This document shows, piece by piece, positions 33,060-43,173 of a DNA stretch of 64,000 nt (the first letter of the stretch is position 1; each line of letters starts with the position of its first letter). The notes below the pieces were generated by a model. That model was given only the letters and a program-made list of their open reading frames with translations, searched no databases and was not told the origin of the DNA. The stretch spans positions 124,001 through 188,000 of the forward strand of contig NZ_CP050063.1 of the NCBI RefSeq assembly GCF_011604685.1, given 5' to 3'. A program made the translations under genes and the position numbers. Origin of the DNA: Spirosoma aureum. GTDB lineage: Bacteria > Bacteroidota > Bacteroidia > Cytophagales > Spirosomataceae.

Positions 33060-36000
33060 TTGCGTTTTAATTCTGTGAATCAGACAAATCTTGTGAAAAT
33101 CGATCAAAATCGCCAGCAGGTTCAGACCATACTCCGTGCGTTCCGACGACGGCTGACTAATCTTAGCAGCCGTAATCGATCCTTGTTATTGACAAGCTTA
33201 CCAGCCGGGCAATTTCTAGACCTGCACGAAACTGATTTTCTGCTTAACAAATCATCCTTTACCCTGATTGCTGATCTTATTGGTCGGAAAGCATCCCTGA
33301 CAATAAGTGAGGTGCTTGACCCCCGGCAGGAACGCAGCAATGAAGTAAGTCAAAAAATCAGACGTATTGCCCGGACGGCTACGTTCATAACCGAAGAACG
33401 CGGCACGGAGGATTTATACATTGGCTGGCCATTTGTACGGGGTAAATTCCTGGATGATACCGTCGTTCATGCACCGCTTCTTTTTTTCCCTGTGCAAATT
33501 GAACAACAGGGTAAGTTCTGGAAACTGATACGGCGAGGTGACGAATTTGCTTTTCTTAACCCGACGTTTGCGTTGGCTTATGGGCAATTTAATCAGGTCA
33601 AAATTTCAGACGAAGTCCTTGAAAAACCGCTGGATGATTTTGACCGCGATGCGCTCAATTTTCGTACGCAGCTTTACGAGTGGCTCAAATCCAGTCCGCT
33701 GGAAATCAACTTCAATCAGAATCTTTTCGTCGATACCCTCCAGTTTTTTGATAAACAGACGGCCAAAAGCCTTGGTCAACTGGAGCGCATAGGTGAATTA
33801 AAACTCTATTCTGAAGCTGTTTTGGGCATTTTTCCTCAGGCCGGATCGTTTTTAGTACCCGATTATGATGCGCTTCTGGCAAGAGACGAGGAGCTGGATG
33901 CAGACAATGACGAATTTCAGGGATTATTTCCCTCCGCCCTCTCCTTCTCTACATCCCCATTCCTGTCCGAAAACAAAATTCATACTCCTCTGCCGCTCGA
34001 TGCTTCGCAGGAAGTCGCCTTACGAGCGGTGAAAAGTGGGCAGTCGCTGGTTGTGCAGGGCCCTCCGGGCACCGGTAAGTCTCAGCTGATCGCGAACTTA
34101 ATGGCCGATGCGGCTGCCGGAGGTAAGCGCGTATTGCTTGTCTGTCAGAAACGGGCTGCGCTGGATGTTGTTCAGGAACGTCTCCGACAGGTCGGTATGG
34201 CCCCGTTTCTGGCCCTTATTCATGACTTTCAGGACGACCGTCGCGCACTGTATGCACAGATTGCCGGACAGGTTGAGCAACTGGACAGTTACCGTCAGAA
34301 AAACAACAGCCTTAATGCGGTGTTGCTTGAACGGGATTTTGATCAGGAAAGCCGTCGAATTGATGAGGCAGTCACTGAACTTCAAGCATTTAAAGAGGCT
34401 CTTTTTAATGTCAATGAGTGCGGAGTTTCTGCCAAGGAACTTTATTTAACGACTAATCCAGATGGTCCTTCGATTCCGCTGGAAGAAAGTTATCCACATT
34501 TCCCTGTTAACACTGTGGATAACTTTCTTCGGCGGCTGGGCGCTTATGTAGATTATCAACAACGGCTAGAATCGAACCATCTCTGGAGTCAACGAGTTAG
34601 CTTCAGTTCGTTTGCCCCACTGGATTTGGCGAAGGCTGATCAGACTATTAAACAATGGTCTGAGACGGCACAAATGGCAATTGAACAAACAAGTATTCTT
34701 CTAGGCCAATCGCCCTCTCTACCTCAATTAACTGACTGGTTATCAAATGATTGGGGGTTAACCGCGTTACTGTCTCTGCTCGATGACACCAATGAGACAG
34801 AATTCTGGCCAATTATACACTATCTGCGAAGCACTCCTAACCATCCTGCTTTTAATAGTGGTGAGATTCAGCTCGAAACATTGGCCGATGATTGGGAAGA
34901 AGCGCTGGTTTCTCCAGGCCCCGAATTGACGCTATCGATGGCTGAAATTCCAGCATTTGAGCTAATGGTAGCCGACGCATTACAGGCTCGCCCGTCCTGG
35001 GTACGCTGGAATTGGTGGCAGTTAACCAGTGCAGGCAAAACCCAGCTTCAGGCTGTAGCGGCTTCCAATCAGTTGACCCTGTCAGAAAGAGATCTGCAAA
35101 CGCTTCGGATCCGGGTAGCAAAACGAATCCAGTTCGAGACGATTAAGCGGCAAATTAGCCCGCTGATAGCCAATCTGCCGCTAGCTGAGACCCCTGCCGG
35201 TTTACGGCTTCTTCGTCGGGCGATTCACTTTGTTGAACGGTTAAAAACGATTCGGGTACTCAATCAATTGCCGATATCAGCCTGGCTTACAAGCCTTACA
35301 TTTCGTGATACTATTGCCCGCTTGCTCTCAACGGCAGGTATGGTCGATCAGCAACGAATCACTTCACAGAAATATCTACCTGACTCCCAGTTGGAAGCAA
35401 TCTGGCAGAACCACTCATTGGCCGATCTCCTTCGTCAATCGCTCCGTCAGGATTTTGACTTACTGGTGGAGGCAGACCGGCTCAAAGAAGGGTTTTCAGA
35501 AATTGAACAACTGGTCGTTGAACAACTGGGTTCCAAGAATCCAGCCGAATGGGTCGAGACGTTCACGAACTCCCTTCGCTTAGCCTGGCTCGATCACCTG
35601 GAGCGTAAATATCCTGAACTCCGCAGTGTTTCTTCGCTGAAAATGAGGCACACTGAAGATGCCCTACAGGAAAGCGTTCAGCGTAAACAGACGCTTAGTC
35701 GTGATATCCTGCTTATGAAACTTCGGGAGCAAACCTACCGTAATCTGACCTTCAATCGACTCAACAACATTGTAACCTACCGCGATCTGCTTCATCAAAC
35801 AACCAAGAAGCGAAACATCTGGCCCGTTCGGAAACTAATGGAGTCGTTTGCCGAGGAGGTTTTTAAACTTGTGCCCTGCTGGCTTGCCTCACCCGAATCA
35901 GTATCGGCAATGTTCCCGCTTCGCGAAGGGCTTTTCGATCTCGTCATTTTCGACGAAGCTTCCCAGTGCTTCGCAGAAAATGGCATTCCAGCGATGTTTC

Positions 36001-37085
36001 GGGCTAAGCAGGTCGTTGTCACTGGCGATAATCAACAACTTCGACCTAGTGATCTTTATCGTGTTCAGTTAGACGATCCGGAAGCAGTTGATGAAACGCT
36101 TCCGACCGCGCTTGAAGTTGAATCGTTACTTGAATTAGCAGCACAGCAACTGCCGCAGATTTCGCTAACGGAGCACTACCGTAGCCGCTCTCTAGATCTC
36201 ATCACGTTCTCGAATCAGCATTTTTATCAGAACAAATTACAACTCCTGCCTTATTTCAACGATGCCAATCGGCACGAACCCGCTATCCGTTATTTGAACG
36301 TTAAAGGCATCTGGGATAAAAACGCGAATCTCGCCGAAGCCGAAGCCGTTCTGGAACTTCTCGATCAAATCGCCCTTGAAATGCCCGGTCGATCGGTCGG
36401 TGTTGTGACGTTTAACTACCCACAACAGCAACTAATTCAGGATATGCTGGAAAGCAAGTCAGCGGGCATGTCTAATCTGTCTTCTGCTGATTCTGAGCGG
36501 GACTTTCCGGCACCTTTGCTGGTAAAAAACATCGAAAATGTTCAGGGTGACGAACGGGATATTATTATTTTCTCCATCGGTTATGCTCCTGACGAACGTG
36601 GACGGCTTTCGATGCAATTTGGTAGCTTAAATACAAAAGGAGGTGCCAATCGCCTGAACGTAGCTGTCACGCGAGCACGTGAGCGTGTGTATGTTGTTAC
36701 CAGCCTTTGGCCCGAACAACTTAAGGTGACAGAGGCTGCGCATGAAGGCCCCAGGTTACTGCGCTCGTACCTTGAGTACGCTCTCAATGTAGCCAAGGGA
36801 GGTTTTGAACCTTATTATCAGGCCAATCCGACTCCGGCGATCAATTCACTTTTAAAAGTTCAATTAGAAGTACAGCATCCCGATTGGCAGCCCGAACTTC
36901 CTTTTGCAGACTTAACGGTTAAAGCTGACGGGGTTTATGAATCGCTTGTTTTAACCGATGATGAGGCCTATTACCAACAGTCGCTGAAGCAATCACACGC
37001 CTATTTACCGATTGCGCTTCGAGCCAGGAACTGGCCCTTCCAACGCTTCTGGAGCCGGGAATTCTGGCGATCAGCCGGTAATTAA
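33060..37085 (+). CDS. DUF4011-type superfamily 1 helicase with degenerate nuclease-like C-terminus
   Basis: A 1341-aa DNA/RNA helicase of the UPF1/DNA2-like SF1 class. The N-terminal ~200 residues resemble DUF4011 (RRLTNLSSRNRSLL, then HAPLLFFPV). Walker A is VVQGPPGTGKSQ near residue 338, Walker B VIFDEASQ near 965, and the C-terminal motifs IENVQGDERDIIIFS and GGANRLNVAVTRARERV are present. The final ~70 residues align in pattern with the PD-(D/E)XK nuclease that ends many relatives (LKQSHAYLPIALRARNW, FQRFWSREFW), but the usual ECDG catalytic segment is not visible. The TTG at 33060 is the frame's start; GTG at 33075 or 33093 is possible. It follows the TerC-like gene closely. Confidence 0.85.
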   Translation: MRFNSVNQTNLVKIDQNRQQVQTILRAFRRRLTNLSSRNRSLLLTSLPAGQFLDLHETDFLLNKSSFTLIADLIGRKASLTISEVLDPRQERSNEVSQKIRRIARTATFITEERGTEDLYIGWPFVRGKFLDDTVVHAPLLFFPVQIEQQGKFWKLIRRGDEFAFLNPTFALAYGQFNQVKISDEVLEKPLDDFDRDALNFRTQLYEWLKSSPLEINFNQNLFVDTLQFFDKQTAKSLGQLERIGELKLYSEAVLGIFPQAGSFLVPDYDALLARDEELDADNDEFQGLFPSALSFSTSPFLSENKIHTPLPLDASQEVALRAVKSGQSLVVQGPPGTGKSQLIANLMADAAAGGKRVLLVCQKRAALDVVQERLRQVGMAPFLALIHDFQDDRRALYAQIAGQVEQLDSYRQKNNSLNAVLLERDFDQESRRIDEAVTELQAFKEALFNVNECGVSAKELYLTTNPDGPSIPLEESYPHFPVNTVDNFLRRLGAYVDYQQRLESNHLWSQRVSFSSFAPLDLAKADQTIKQWSETAQMAIEQTSILLGQSPSLPQLTDWLSNDWGLTALLSLLDDTNETEFWPIIHYLRSTPNHPAFNSGEIQLETLADDWEEALVSPGPELTLSMAEIPAFELMVADALQARPSWVRWNWWQLTSAGKTQLQAVAASNQLTLSERDLQTLRIRVAKRIQFETIKRQISPLIANLPLAETPAGLRLLRRAIHFVERLKTIRVLNQLPISAWLTSLTFRDTIARLLSTAGMVDQQRITSQKYLPDSQLEAIWQNHSLADLLRQSLRQDFDLLVEADRLKEGFSEIEQLVVEQLGSKNPAEWVETFTNSLRLAWLDHLERKYPELRSVSSLKMRHTEDALQESVQRKQTLSRDILLMKLREQTYRNLTFNRLNNIVTYRDLLHQTTKKRNIWPVRKLMESFAEEVFKLVPCWLASPESVSAMFPLREGLFDLVIFDEASQCFAENGIPAMFRAKQVVVTGDNQQLRPSDLYRVQLDDPEAVDETLPTALEVESLLELAAQQLPQISLTEHYRSRSLDLITFSNQHFYQNKLQLLPYFNDANRHEPAIRYLNVKGIWDKNANLAEAEAVLELLDQIALEMPGRSVGVVTFNYPQQQLIQDMLESKSAGMSNLSSADSERDFPAPLLVKNIENVQGDERDIIIFSIGYAPDERGRLSMQFGSLNTKGGANRLNVAVTRARERVYVVTSLWPEQLKVTEAAHEGPRLLRSYLEYALNVAKGGFEPYYQANPTPAINSLLKVQLEVQHPDWQPELPFADLTVKADGVYESLVLTDDEAYYQQSLKQSHAYLPIALRARNWPFQRFWSREFWRSAGN

Positions 37086-37113
37086 AAAAGCCTGGACGAA
37101 TCCAGGCTTTTTT
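37084..37113. terminator. Bidirectional terminator between helicase and carA
   Basis: Perfect 13-bp inverted repeat (37084-37096 with 37101-37113) with A and T tracts on its two sides, overlapping the helicase stop. It serves both convergent genes. Confidence 0.9.
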
Positions 37114-37116
37114 AGT

Positions 37117-38220
37117 TTATTCATTCATCATGCCAACAAACTGATCAAACAGATAGCGCGAATCATGCGGCCCCGGCGACGATTCGGGATGGTATTGCAC
37201 CGAAAAGGCCGGCTTATCTTTCCGACGAATACCTTCAATCGTTTTATCATTCAGGTTAATGTGAGTAAGCTCAACATTAGCCGTATCCATGACCTCTTCG
37301 GCCCGCACCGCAAACCCGTGATTTTGCGACGTTACTTCGCAATGGCCCGTAATCAAATTCTTGACCGGATGATTGAGGCCGCGGTGGCCGTTATGCATTT
37401 TGTAGGTCGAAATACCGCTTGCCAGCGATAAGATCTGGTGGCCTAGGCAAATACCAAACATGGGCGTTTCAGCATCCAATACCTGCTTTACGGTTTCAAC
37501 GGCATAAGGCATCGCTGCGGGATCACCGGGACCATTGGCAATAAAATAGCCATTCGGCTTCCAGGCTTCTAATTCACTATATGGTGTTTTGGCCGGAAAC
37601 ACTTTGCAGAATACACCACGCTCATTGAAGTTGGTCAATATACTACGCTTTACCCCTAAATCCAGAACTGCTACCCGAAGCTTTGAATCCGGATCGCCCT
37701 GCTCGTACGATTCCTTTGTGCTTACTTCCGATGAAAGTTCAAGCCCTTCCATATCGGGCACTTTATGCAGTTCTGCCAATAAAACGACCGGATCAAGTAT
37801 TTCAGACGAGATAATACAGTTCATTACGCCCTTCGAACGAATATAGCGTACCAGTTGCCGCGTATCGACACCATGAATACCAACAATATTAGCCTTTTCA
37901 AAGTAATCCTGAAGCGATCCATCGGCCGTATAGCGAGAATGGATATTTGAGAAGAAGTTACAAACCATCCCCCGAATCTTGACGCTATTAGACTCCTGTT
38001 CGGCATCATTCAACACACCGTAATTTCCGATGTGCGATGTGGTATTGATAATAACCTGCCCATAATAAGATGGGTCGGTGTAAATTTCCTGATACCCGGT
38101 CATGCCAGTATTAAAGCAAATTTCTCCGCCGGCTGTACCTTTTTTACCAAGTGCTAATCCCCGATATACGGTACCATCTTGCAAAACAAGCAAGGCCTCA
38201 GGTTGCTGCGTATGTTTCAT
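37117..38220 (-). CDS. carA: Carbamoyl-phosphate synthase small subunit
   Basis: A 367-aa glutaminase subunit that supplies ammonia to CarB for carbamoyl phosphate, feeding arginine and pyrimidine synthesis. The N-terminal CPSase domain shows FNTGMTGYQEIYTDPSY. The class I glutamine amidotransferase domain has nucleophile Cys in MFGICLGHQIL and His/Glu in VQYHPESSPGP. No carB is in the window. It lies ~90 bases after rplQ with a terminator between, so it is likely to be transcribed separately. Confidence 0.97.
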   Translation of the reverse strand: MKHTQQPEALLVLQDGTVYRGLALGKKGTAGGEICFNTGMTGYQEIYTDPSYYGQVIINTTSHIGNYGVLNDAEQESNSVKIRGMVCNFFSNIHSRYTADGSLQDYFEKANIVGIHGVDTRQLVRYIRSKGVMNCIISSEILDPVVLLAELHKVPDMEGLELSSEVSTKESYEQGDPDSKLRVAVLDLGVKRSILTNFNERGVFCKVFPAKTPYSELEAWKPNGYFIANGPGDPAAMPYAVETVKQVLDAETPMFGICLGHQILSLASGISTYKMHNGHRGLNHPVKNLITGHCEVTSQNHGFAVRAEEVMDTANVELTHINLNDKTIEGIRRKDKPAFSVQYHPESSPGPHDSRYLFDQFVGMMNE

Positions 38221-38244
38221 TTATGCGTTTTGGCTTAAAAGACT

Positions 38245-38275
38245 AAAAAAAAGGGCTAACCAGTGCGGCTAACCC
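38245..38275 (-). terminator. Terminator of the ribosomal protein operon
   Basis: On the minus strand a 9-bp stem with two G-U pairs (38275-38267 with 38261-38253) is followed by eight T (38252-38245). It is 30 bases beyond the rplQ stop. Confidence 0.7.
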
Positions 38276-38307
38276 ATTTCTATATGACTGGTTGGTAGAT
38301 CACTCAA

Positions 38308-39078
38308 TTATTCTTCTTTACCACCTTTCAAACGATCCTGTAATTCTTTCAGTTCGTCTAGTTTGCCATCACGTGCCAGAGCAGCCTGTTCGTTCCAGGT
38401 TGTTGCATCATGGACGTTAAAGCGAGAACCGGCGTCAGCCAGCACTTGCTGAACAGCTTCATCTTCTGAAGCAGCTAATTGTGCAAACGTAGTGATACCA
38501 GCGTTGTTTAGCAGCTCAGCAATTTTTGGTCCGATACCTTCAATCAGTGTTAGGTCATCACCCGTTGTTTGAGCTACTTCAGCAACAACCTCAGCAACTG
38601 GAGCTTCGGTCGCTTCGGCGGCAGGAGCAGCTTCAGCCGCTGGGCGAGCACTACCACGACGGCTACGACGTGTTTTGGTCGTTGATGCAGCTTTTTCAGC
38701 AGCAGCCGAAATCAGAATTTCGTTAAAATCAACTAATTCGATCAGGCAGGTTTCGGCATTATCACCTAACCGGTTACCCAGTTTGATGATCCGGGTATAA
38801 CCCCCTGGACGGCTGGCGATTTTATCAGCTACAGCTCCGAATAGTTCTTTTACGGTTTCTTTGTTGGTCAGTGATTGGAACACAACCCGACGATTCTGGT
38901 AGGTATCGTCTTTAGCCCGCGTTAAAATAGGCTCCACAAATTTGCGGAGTTCTTTCGCCTTCGCTACGGTCGTCTCGATCCGCTTGTGCAGGATTAGCGA
39001 AGACGCCAAGTTCTGCAACATCGCTTCGCGGTGCGAGTGCGTCCGGCTTAGGTGATTATCTTTTTTACCGTGTCTCAT
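38308..39078 (-). CDS. rplQ: Ribosomal protein L17 with C-terminal helix-hairpin-helix extension
   Basis: Large-subunit protein near the exit tunnel. The first ~125 residues are ordinary L17 ([20 protein letters not shown]). They are followed by an Ala/Glu/Pro-rich linker (~125-170) and a ~80-residue domain beginning [20 protein letters not shown]. That is a helix-hairpin-helix fold of the kind seen in DUF4332-like and nucleic-acid-binding proteins. The total of 256 aa is about twice the common bacterial length. Last gene of the alpha operon segment. Confidence 0.95.
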   Translation of the reverse strand: MRHGKKDNHLSRTHSHREAMLQNLASSLILHKRIETTVAKAKELRKFVEPILTRAKDDTYQNRRVVFQSLTNKETVKELFGAVADKIASRPGGYTRIIKLGNRLGDNAETCLIELVDFNEILISAAAEKAASTTKTRRSRRGSARPAAEAAPAAEATEAPVAEVVAEVAQTTGDDLTLIEGIGPKIAELLNNAGITTFAQLAASEDEAVQQVLADAGSRFNVHDATTWNEQAALARDGKLDELKELQDRLKGGKEE

Positions 39079-39088
39079 TATCTTGTGA

Positions 39089-39167
39089 GGTTTACGGTCT
39101 ATGGTTTACAGTTTACAGCTTTGTATCGAAACGTCGACGAGAAACCGTAAACCATAAACCGTAAACC
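39089..39167. repeat. Inverted repeat in the rpoA-rplQ spacer
   Basis: Twenty-six-base arms (39089-39114 and 39142-39167) match at 24 positions. They are built of GTTTACGG/GTTTATGG-like units, with a CGTCGACG palindrome in the loop. It nearly fills the 92-base spacer. It could be an mRNA processing or stability hairpin. Confidence 0.75.
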
Positions 39168-39170
39168 GAC

Positions 39171-40160
39171 TTAGTCTTCGTCTAATCTGTACTTAGCGAC
39201 GTCCATACCGAACGTCAGGTTCTTTTCCGCAACGAGTTGTTCCAATTCCGTCAATGACTTCTTACCGAAGTTGCGGAATTTCATCATGTCCGAAATTTCT
39301 AACCGAACAAGATCACCCAATGTGCGCACATCAGCCGACTTAAGGCAGTTGTAAGCACGAACAGACAAGTCGAGGTCAGCCAACGAGGTTTTGAGCAGTT
39401 TCCGCATGTGCAGTACTTCCTCATCGACCACATTTTCTTCTTCAGGTTTCGTCGTCTCAAACGTCATCGTCTGATCCGAGAACAGCATGAAGTGCTGAAT
39501 CAGTATATAAGCGGCACCTTTCAGCGCTTCTTCCGGGTGGATCGAACCATCTGTTTCGATGTCCAGCAAAAGACGCTCATAATCTGTTTTCTGCTCAACC
39601 CGGGTGTTTTCAACGCTATATTTTACGTTTTTAATTGGCGTATAGATAGCATCGATGGGTATATGGCCAAACGGAAGTTCATTCGCCCGTGGTTCATCAG
39701 CCGGAACATAGCCACGACCTTTTTCCACGAAGATTTCCATTTCCAGATCCCGTGTATCATCGATGTGGCAGATTTCCAGTTCTGGATTCAGCACTTCGAA
39801 TGATGGCGAAAATTTGGATATATCACCAGCCTTTAAGACTGATTGCTTCTTGATGTTGACCGTAATTTTGTTGTCAACCATGTCTGAAATCTTCTTAAAA
39901 CGAACCATTTTAAGGTTCAGAATGATTTCAGTCACGTCTTCAACCACACCCTCGATTGAAGAAAATTCGTGCAACACACCCGGAAATTTTACGCTTGTGA
40001 TCGCATAACCTTCCAGCGATGACAGCAAAATACGCCGGAGCGCATTGCCGATTGTTACACCGTATCCTTTTTCAAGGGGTTTGAATTCAAACACCCCGTG
40101 AAAGTCGTCAGCTTTCTCCACTACGACTTTGTCGGGCATTTGGAACGCTAAAATTGACAT
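39171..40160 (-). CDS. rpoA: RNA polymerase alpha subunit
   Basis: A 329-aa core RNA polymerase subunit. The N-terminal dimerisation domain contains [20 protein letters not shown] and a flexible linker follows. The C-terminal domain has [20 protein letters not shown] and the HhH-like [10 protein letters not shown] for promoter UP-element and activator contact. Start at 40160 gives [13 protein letters not shown], as in Bacteroidota homologues. Confidence 0.98.
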   Translation of the reverse strand: MSILAFQMPDKVVVEKADDFHGVFEFKPLEKGYGVTIGNALRRILLSSLEGYAITSVKFPGVLHEFSSIEGVVEDVTEIILNLKMVRFKKISDMVDNKITVNIKKQSVLKAGDISKFSPSFEVLNPELEICHIDDTRDLEMEIFVEKGRGYVPADEPRANELPFGHIPIDAIYTPIKNVKYSVENTRVEQKTDYERLLLDIETDGSIHPEEALKGAAYILIQHFMLFSDQTMTFETTKPEEENVVDEEVLHMRKLLKTSLADLDLSVRAYNCLKSADVRTLGDLVRLEISDMMKFRNFGKKSLTELEQLVAEKNLTFGMDVAKYRLDED

Positions 40161-40213
40161 ACGTTTCGTATTGTTTACAGCAGTTCTCTGCCTTGGCGTG
40201 AAGACTGAAACAA

Positions 40214-40286
40214 GTTTATGGTTTTAATTAATGGGTTGAAGCATTTCATTGTAAGGAACGACAAACCAAAACAGTAAACCATAAAC
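40214..40286. repeat. Inverted repeat in the rpsD-rpoA spacer
   Basis: GTTTATGGTTT (40214-40224) and its complement (40276-40286) face each other across ~50 bases. The unit is the same as in the rpoA-rplQ spacer. Confidence 0.55.
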
Positions 40287-40333
40287 GATTTATACTAAAA
40301 CCAGCAGAACCCGAATGAGTTCTGCCAGCCTGA

Positions 40334-40939
40334 TTACTTCGAATATAATTCGACGATGGCCTGCTCGTTGAAGTTCTCAGGAATCTGATCCCGTTCAGGA
40401 TAGCTGATGAACTTACCCGTTAGCTGCTGATTATCCCATTCAACCCAGTTGTAACGTTTGGTGTTACGAGCTGACAGGCTAGAAGTAACGGCTTCAAGCG
40501 ACTTCGATTTTTCACGAACGCCGATCAATTGACCTGGCTTCAATGAATAAGAAGGAATGTTGACAACTTCACCGTCAACAATAATATGCTTGTGTGATAC
40601 TAACTGGCGAGCTGCCCGACGTGATGAAGCGATACCAAGGCGATAAACGGTGTTATCTAACCGAGCTTCGCACAACTTCAGCAGGTTTTCGCCGGTGATA
40701 CCTTCCCGAACCTGAGCCCGGTGGAACAATGCCCGGAACTGGCGTTCCAGAATGCCATAGGTATATTTTACTTTTTGCTTCTCGAGCAATTGGAGCGCAT
40801 ATTCGGATTGTTTCCGTTTGCGTCCGCGACCGTGCATACCCGGTCCGTAATTTTTCTTTTGGAGCGCCTTGCTCGGTCCCAGGATGGGCTCGCCGAACTT
40901 ACGCGAAACTTTGGCTTTAGGCCCAGTGTAACGTGCCAT
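40334..40939 (-). CDS. rpsD: Ribosomal protein S4
   Basis: A 201-aa 16S-binding primary assembly protein. It begins [18 protein letters not shown] and contains the S4 RNA-binding domain ([20 protein letters not shown]). The N-terminal region lacks the Cys cluster that binds zinc in some species, so this is the zinc-free form. Lies in the alpha segment between rpsK and rpoA. Confidence 0.98.
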   Translation of the reverse strand: MARYTGPKAKVSRKFGEPILGPSKALQKKNYGPGMHGRGRKRKQSEYALQLLEKQKVKYTYGILERQFRALFHRAQVREGITGENLLKLCEARLDNTVYRLGIASSRRAARQLVSHKHIIVDGEVVNIPSYSLKPGQLIGVREKSKSLEAVTSSLSARNTKRYNWVEWDNQQLTGKFISYPERDQIPENFNEQAIVELYSK

Positions 40940-41017
40940 TCTTCAATGAATGAATAATTGTGAAACATTGGACAGACACAACCGAATGTCGCCTGCCCCT
41001 ATTCATGCCATCCGTAA

Positions 41018-41413
41018 TTATACGCGACGACGTTTTGGCGGCCGGCAACCATTGTGCGGCAGCGGGGTAATATCACGAATCGTGGTTACTTCGATCCCGG
41101 AGTTCTGAATGGTACGGATAGCCGATTCACGACCTGATCCTGGACCTTTCACAAACACTTCTGCTTTGCGCATACCCAGATCGTGGGCAACGGCAGCACA
41201 GTTTTGAGCGGCTGTCTGAGCAGCATACGGCGTGTTTTTTTTAGAGCCACGGAAGCCCATTTTACCGGCCGATGCCCAGGAGATTACCTGGCCGTTCATG
41301 TTGGTGATCGAAATGATGATATTGTTAAACGTAGCCCGGATGTGTACCTGGCCAACCGATTCAACAACTACCACCCGCTTTTTCGCTTTGTCTTTGCGTT
41401 TTGCTTGAGCCAT
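41018..41413 (-). CDS. rpsK: Ribosomal protein S11
   Basis: A 131-aa small-subunit platform protein. Visible are [39 protein letters not shown] and the C-terminal [17 protein letters not shown], the universal S11 end. Length is normal. Confidence 0.98.
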   Translation of the reverse strand: MAQAKRKDKAKKRVVVVESVGQVHIRATFNNIIISITNMNGQVISWASAGKMGFRGSKKNTPYAAQTAAQNCAAVAHDLGMRKAEVFVKGPGSGRESAIRTIQNSGIEVTTIRDITPLPHNGCRPPKRRRV

Positions 41414-41455
41414 TGTTTTTTAGGTAATCGTCATTGCCATAAGCTGCCATAATTT

Positions 41456-41485
41456 GTTATCGATTGGCTTCTAGCAGCCGATAAC
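41456..41485. repeat. Small inverted repeat in the rpsM-rpsK spacer
   Basis: GTTATCG (41456-41462) pairs with CGATAAC (41479-41485), with further partial pairing inside. Confidence 0.4.
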
Positions 41486-41524
41486 CGCACATGACTATCA
41501 TTATGACCAGAAACGACCAATTAA

Positions 41525-41902
41525 TTATTTGGTGACTTTCTTCTTGTTAGCAACAGTCTTCCGTTTACCCTTACGAGTTCGGGAGTTGTTTTTCGTATGC
41601 TGACCACGAACGGGCAAGCCTTTCCGGTGGCGTAGGCCCCGGTAGCAACCAATGTCCATCAAGCGTTTGATGCTCAACTGAACTTCAGAACGTAGCTGAC
41701 CTTCTACCTTGTACTCGTTTGAGATCGCATTACGCACGGCGCTAGCTTCTTCATCCGACCACTCGCTGGCTTTTTTGTCAACATTGATACCTGCATCGGT
41801 CAAGATTTTCTTTGCCCGGCTGCGGCCAATGCCGTAGATGTATGTCAGCGCGATTTCGCCACGCTTCTTGTCTGGAATATCAACACCTGCAATACGTGCC
41901 AT
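41525..41902 (-). CDS. rpsM: Ribosomal protein S13
   Basis: A 125-aa protein of the 30S head that contacts tRNA and L5. It starts [20 protein letters not shown] and contains [14 protein letters not shown] and the [16 protein letters not shown] tail. The preceding rpmJ stop is 2 bases before its start. Confidence 0.98.
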   Translation of the reverse strand: MARIAGVDIPDKKRGEIALTYIYGIGRSRAKKILTDAGINVDKKASEWSDEEASAVRNAISNEYKVEGQLRSEVQLSIKRLMDIGCYRGLRHRKGLPVRGQHTKNNSRTRKGKRKTVANKKKVTK

Positions 41903-41904
41903 TC

Positions 41905-42021
41905 TTAGCCTTGTCTTTGTTTATAACGGGGATTCTTCTTGTTGATCACGTACAGCTTTCCTTTCCGACGGATCACGATGCAGTCTTCGCTGCGCTTCTT
42001 GATGGACGCTTTAACTTTCAT
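41905..42021 (-). CDS. rpmJ: Ribosomal protein L36, zinc-ligand-poor form
   Basis: A 38-aa protein read on the minus strand from ATG at 42021 ([19 protein letters not shown], then [19 protein letters not shown]). The order infA-rpmJ-rpsM is standard. The canonical Cys-Cys-Cys-His zinc set is lost: only Cys14 remains, with Ser11, Asn27 and Tyr33 near the other ligand positions. This is the zinc-independent type. Confidence 0.96.
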   Translation of the reverse strand: MKVKASIKKRSEDCIVIRRKGKLYVINKKNPRYKQRQG

Positions 42022-42043
42022 GATAAAAAAGTTTTCAGTTATA

Positions 42044-42096
42044 AGTTTTCAATTGTGAGTTGTCAGATACTGACTGATAACTCTAAACCGAAAACT
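42044..42096. repeat. Nested inverted repeat in the infA-rpmJ spacer
   Basis: Inner arms GAGTTGTCAG (42057-42066) and CTGATAACTC (42074-42083) pair with one mismatch. Outer arms AGTTTTC (42044-42050) and GAAAACT (42090-42096) also pair. Confidence 0.5.
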
Positions 42097-42102
42097 GTAA
42101 AC

Positions 42103-42321
42103 TCATTTGTATCGGTACACAATCCGTGCCTTACTTAAATCATAAGGCGACATTTCCAGTTTCACGCGATCTCCTGGTAAAATTTTGATGTAGTTCATCC
42201 TCATTTTACCAGAGATATGAGCGATTACCTCGTGCTTGTTTGCCAGTTCGACCCGGAACATTGCATTTGATAATGCCTCCAAAATCACACCATCCTGTTC
42301 TATAGAATTCTGCTTTGCCAT
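42103..42321 (-). CDS. infA: Translation initiation factor IF-1
   Basis: A 72-aa S1-fold factor that occupies the ribosomal A site during initiation. [20 protein letters not shown] and [19 protein letters not shown] are diagnostic. It starts 7 bases after the map stop. Confidence 0.98.
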   Translation of the reverse strand: MAKQNSIEQDGVILEALSNAMFRVELANKHEVIAHISGKMRMNYIKILPGDRVKLEMSPYDLSKARIVYRYK

Positions 42322-42328
42322 GTTCGCT

Positions 42329-43168
42329 TTATGCCGCCATCAGTTCCTGTGTTTCGACCATCAGGCTTGTGTTCGCGGTGACTGCTTCAATGTATTCAAA
42401 GGTTGTCAGAATCTCCGCTTTACCTTTACGAACAGCTATTGTATGTTCGAAGTGAGCAGAGGGTTTACGATCGGCCGTTCGAATTGTCCAGCCATCACGC
42501 TCCTGAAAAATTCCTTTTTTCCCGAAGTTAATCATCGGCTCAATCGCCAAAATCATACCTTCACGCAATTTTGGTCCTTGTCCTCGTTTGCCATAATTTG
42601 GCACCTCAGGAGCTTCATGCAGGTTCTGACCAACGCCATGACCTACTAACTCCCGAACGACTGAATACCCGAATTTTTCCGTGTATGTCTGAATGGCGTA
42701 CCCAATATCGCCTACCCTATTCCCTTCAACAGCCTTTTCTATACCAATATAGAGTGACTCTTTTGTCCGGGTCAGCAATCGCCGTGTTGCGGGATTAACG
42801 TCTCCAACGGGATAGGTATAGGCACTATCGCTATGATAGCCATTAAGTTTTACTCCGCAATCGATCGAGATAATGTCACCGTCGCGAAGCTCATATCGGC
42901 TTGGAAATCCGTGGACAACCACATCATTAACCGATATACACAATGAAGCCGGAAACTTATTATAACCTAAGAAAGATGGAGAGCCACCGTTATCCTTAAT
43001 AAACGTTTCGGCGACCCTATCCAGTTCCTTTGTCTGAATGCCAGGACGGATTAGCTTGGCTACTTCAGCGTGAGCTTTTCCAAGTACCTGAGCACTGATT
43101 TTTATCAGGGCGATTTCTTCATCGCTCCTGTAATAAATCATTTTTTCTTTCTTATCAGAACTAGCCAT
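42329..43168 (-). CDS. map: Type I methionine aminopeptidase
   Basis: Removes the initiator Met from nascent proteins. A 279-aa pita-bread fold metalloenzyme. Metal ligands are visible: two Asp in [16 protein letters not shown], His in [14 protein letters not shown], Glu in AIEPMI and the last Glu in a later strand. The start at 43168 is 5 bases after secY; an ATG at 43141 would remove nine Lys/Ser-rich residues and is an alternative. Confidence 0.96.
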   Translation of the reverse strand: MASSDKKEKMIYYRSDEEIALIKISAQVLGKAHAEVAKLIRPGIQTKELDRVAETFIKDNGGSPSFLGYNKFPASLCISVNDVVVHGFPSRYELRDGDIISIDCGVKLNGYHSDSAYTYPVGDVNPATRRLLTRTKESLYIGIEKAVEGNRVGDIGYAIQTYTEKFGYSVVRELVGHGVGQNLHEAPEVPNYGKRGQGPKLREGMILAIEPMINFGKKGIFQERDGWTIRTADRKPSAHFEHTIAVRKGKAEILTTFEYIEAVTANTSLMVETQELMAA

Positions 43169-43173
43169 TTTTG

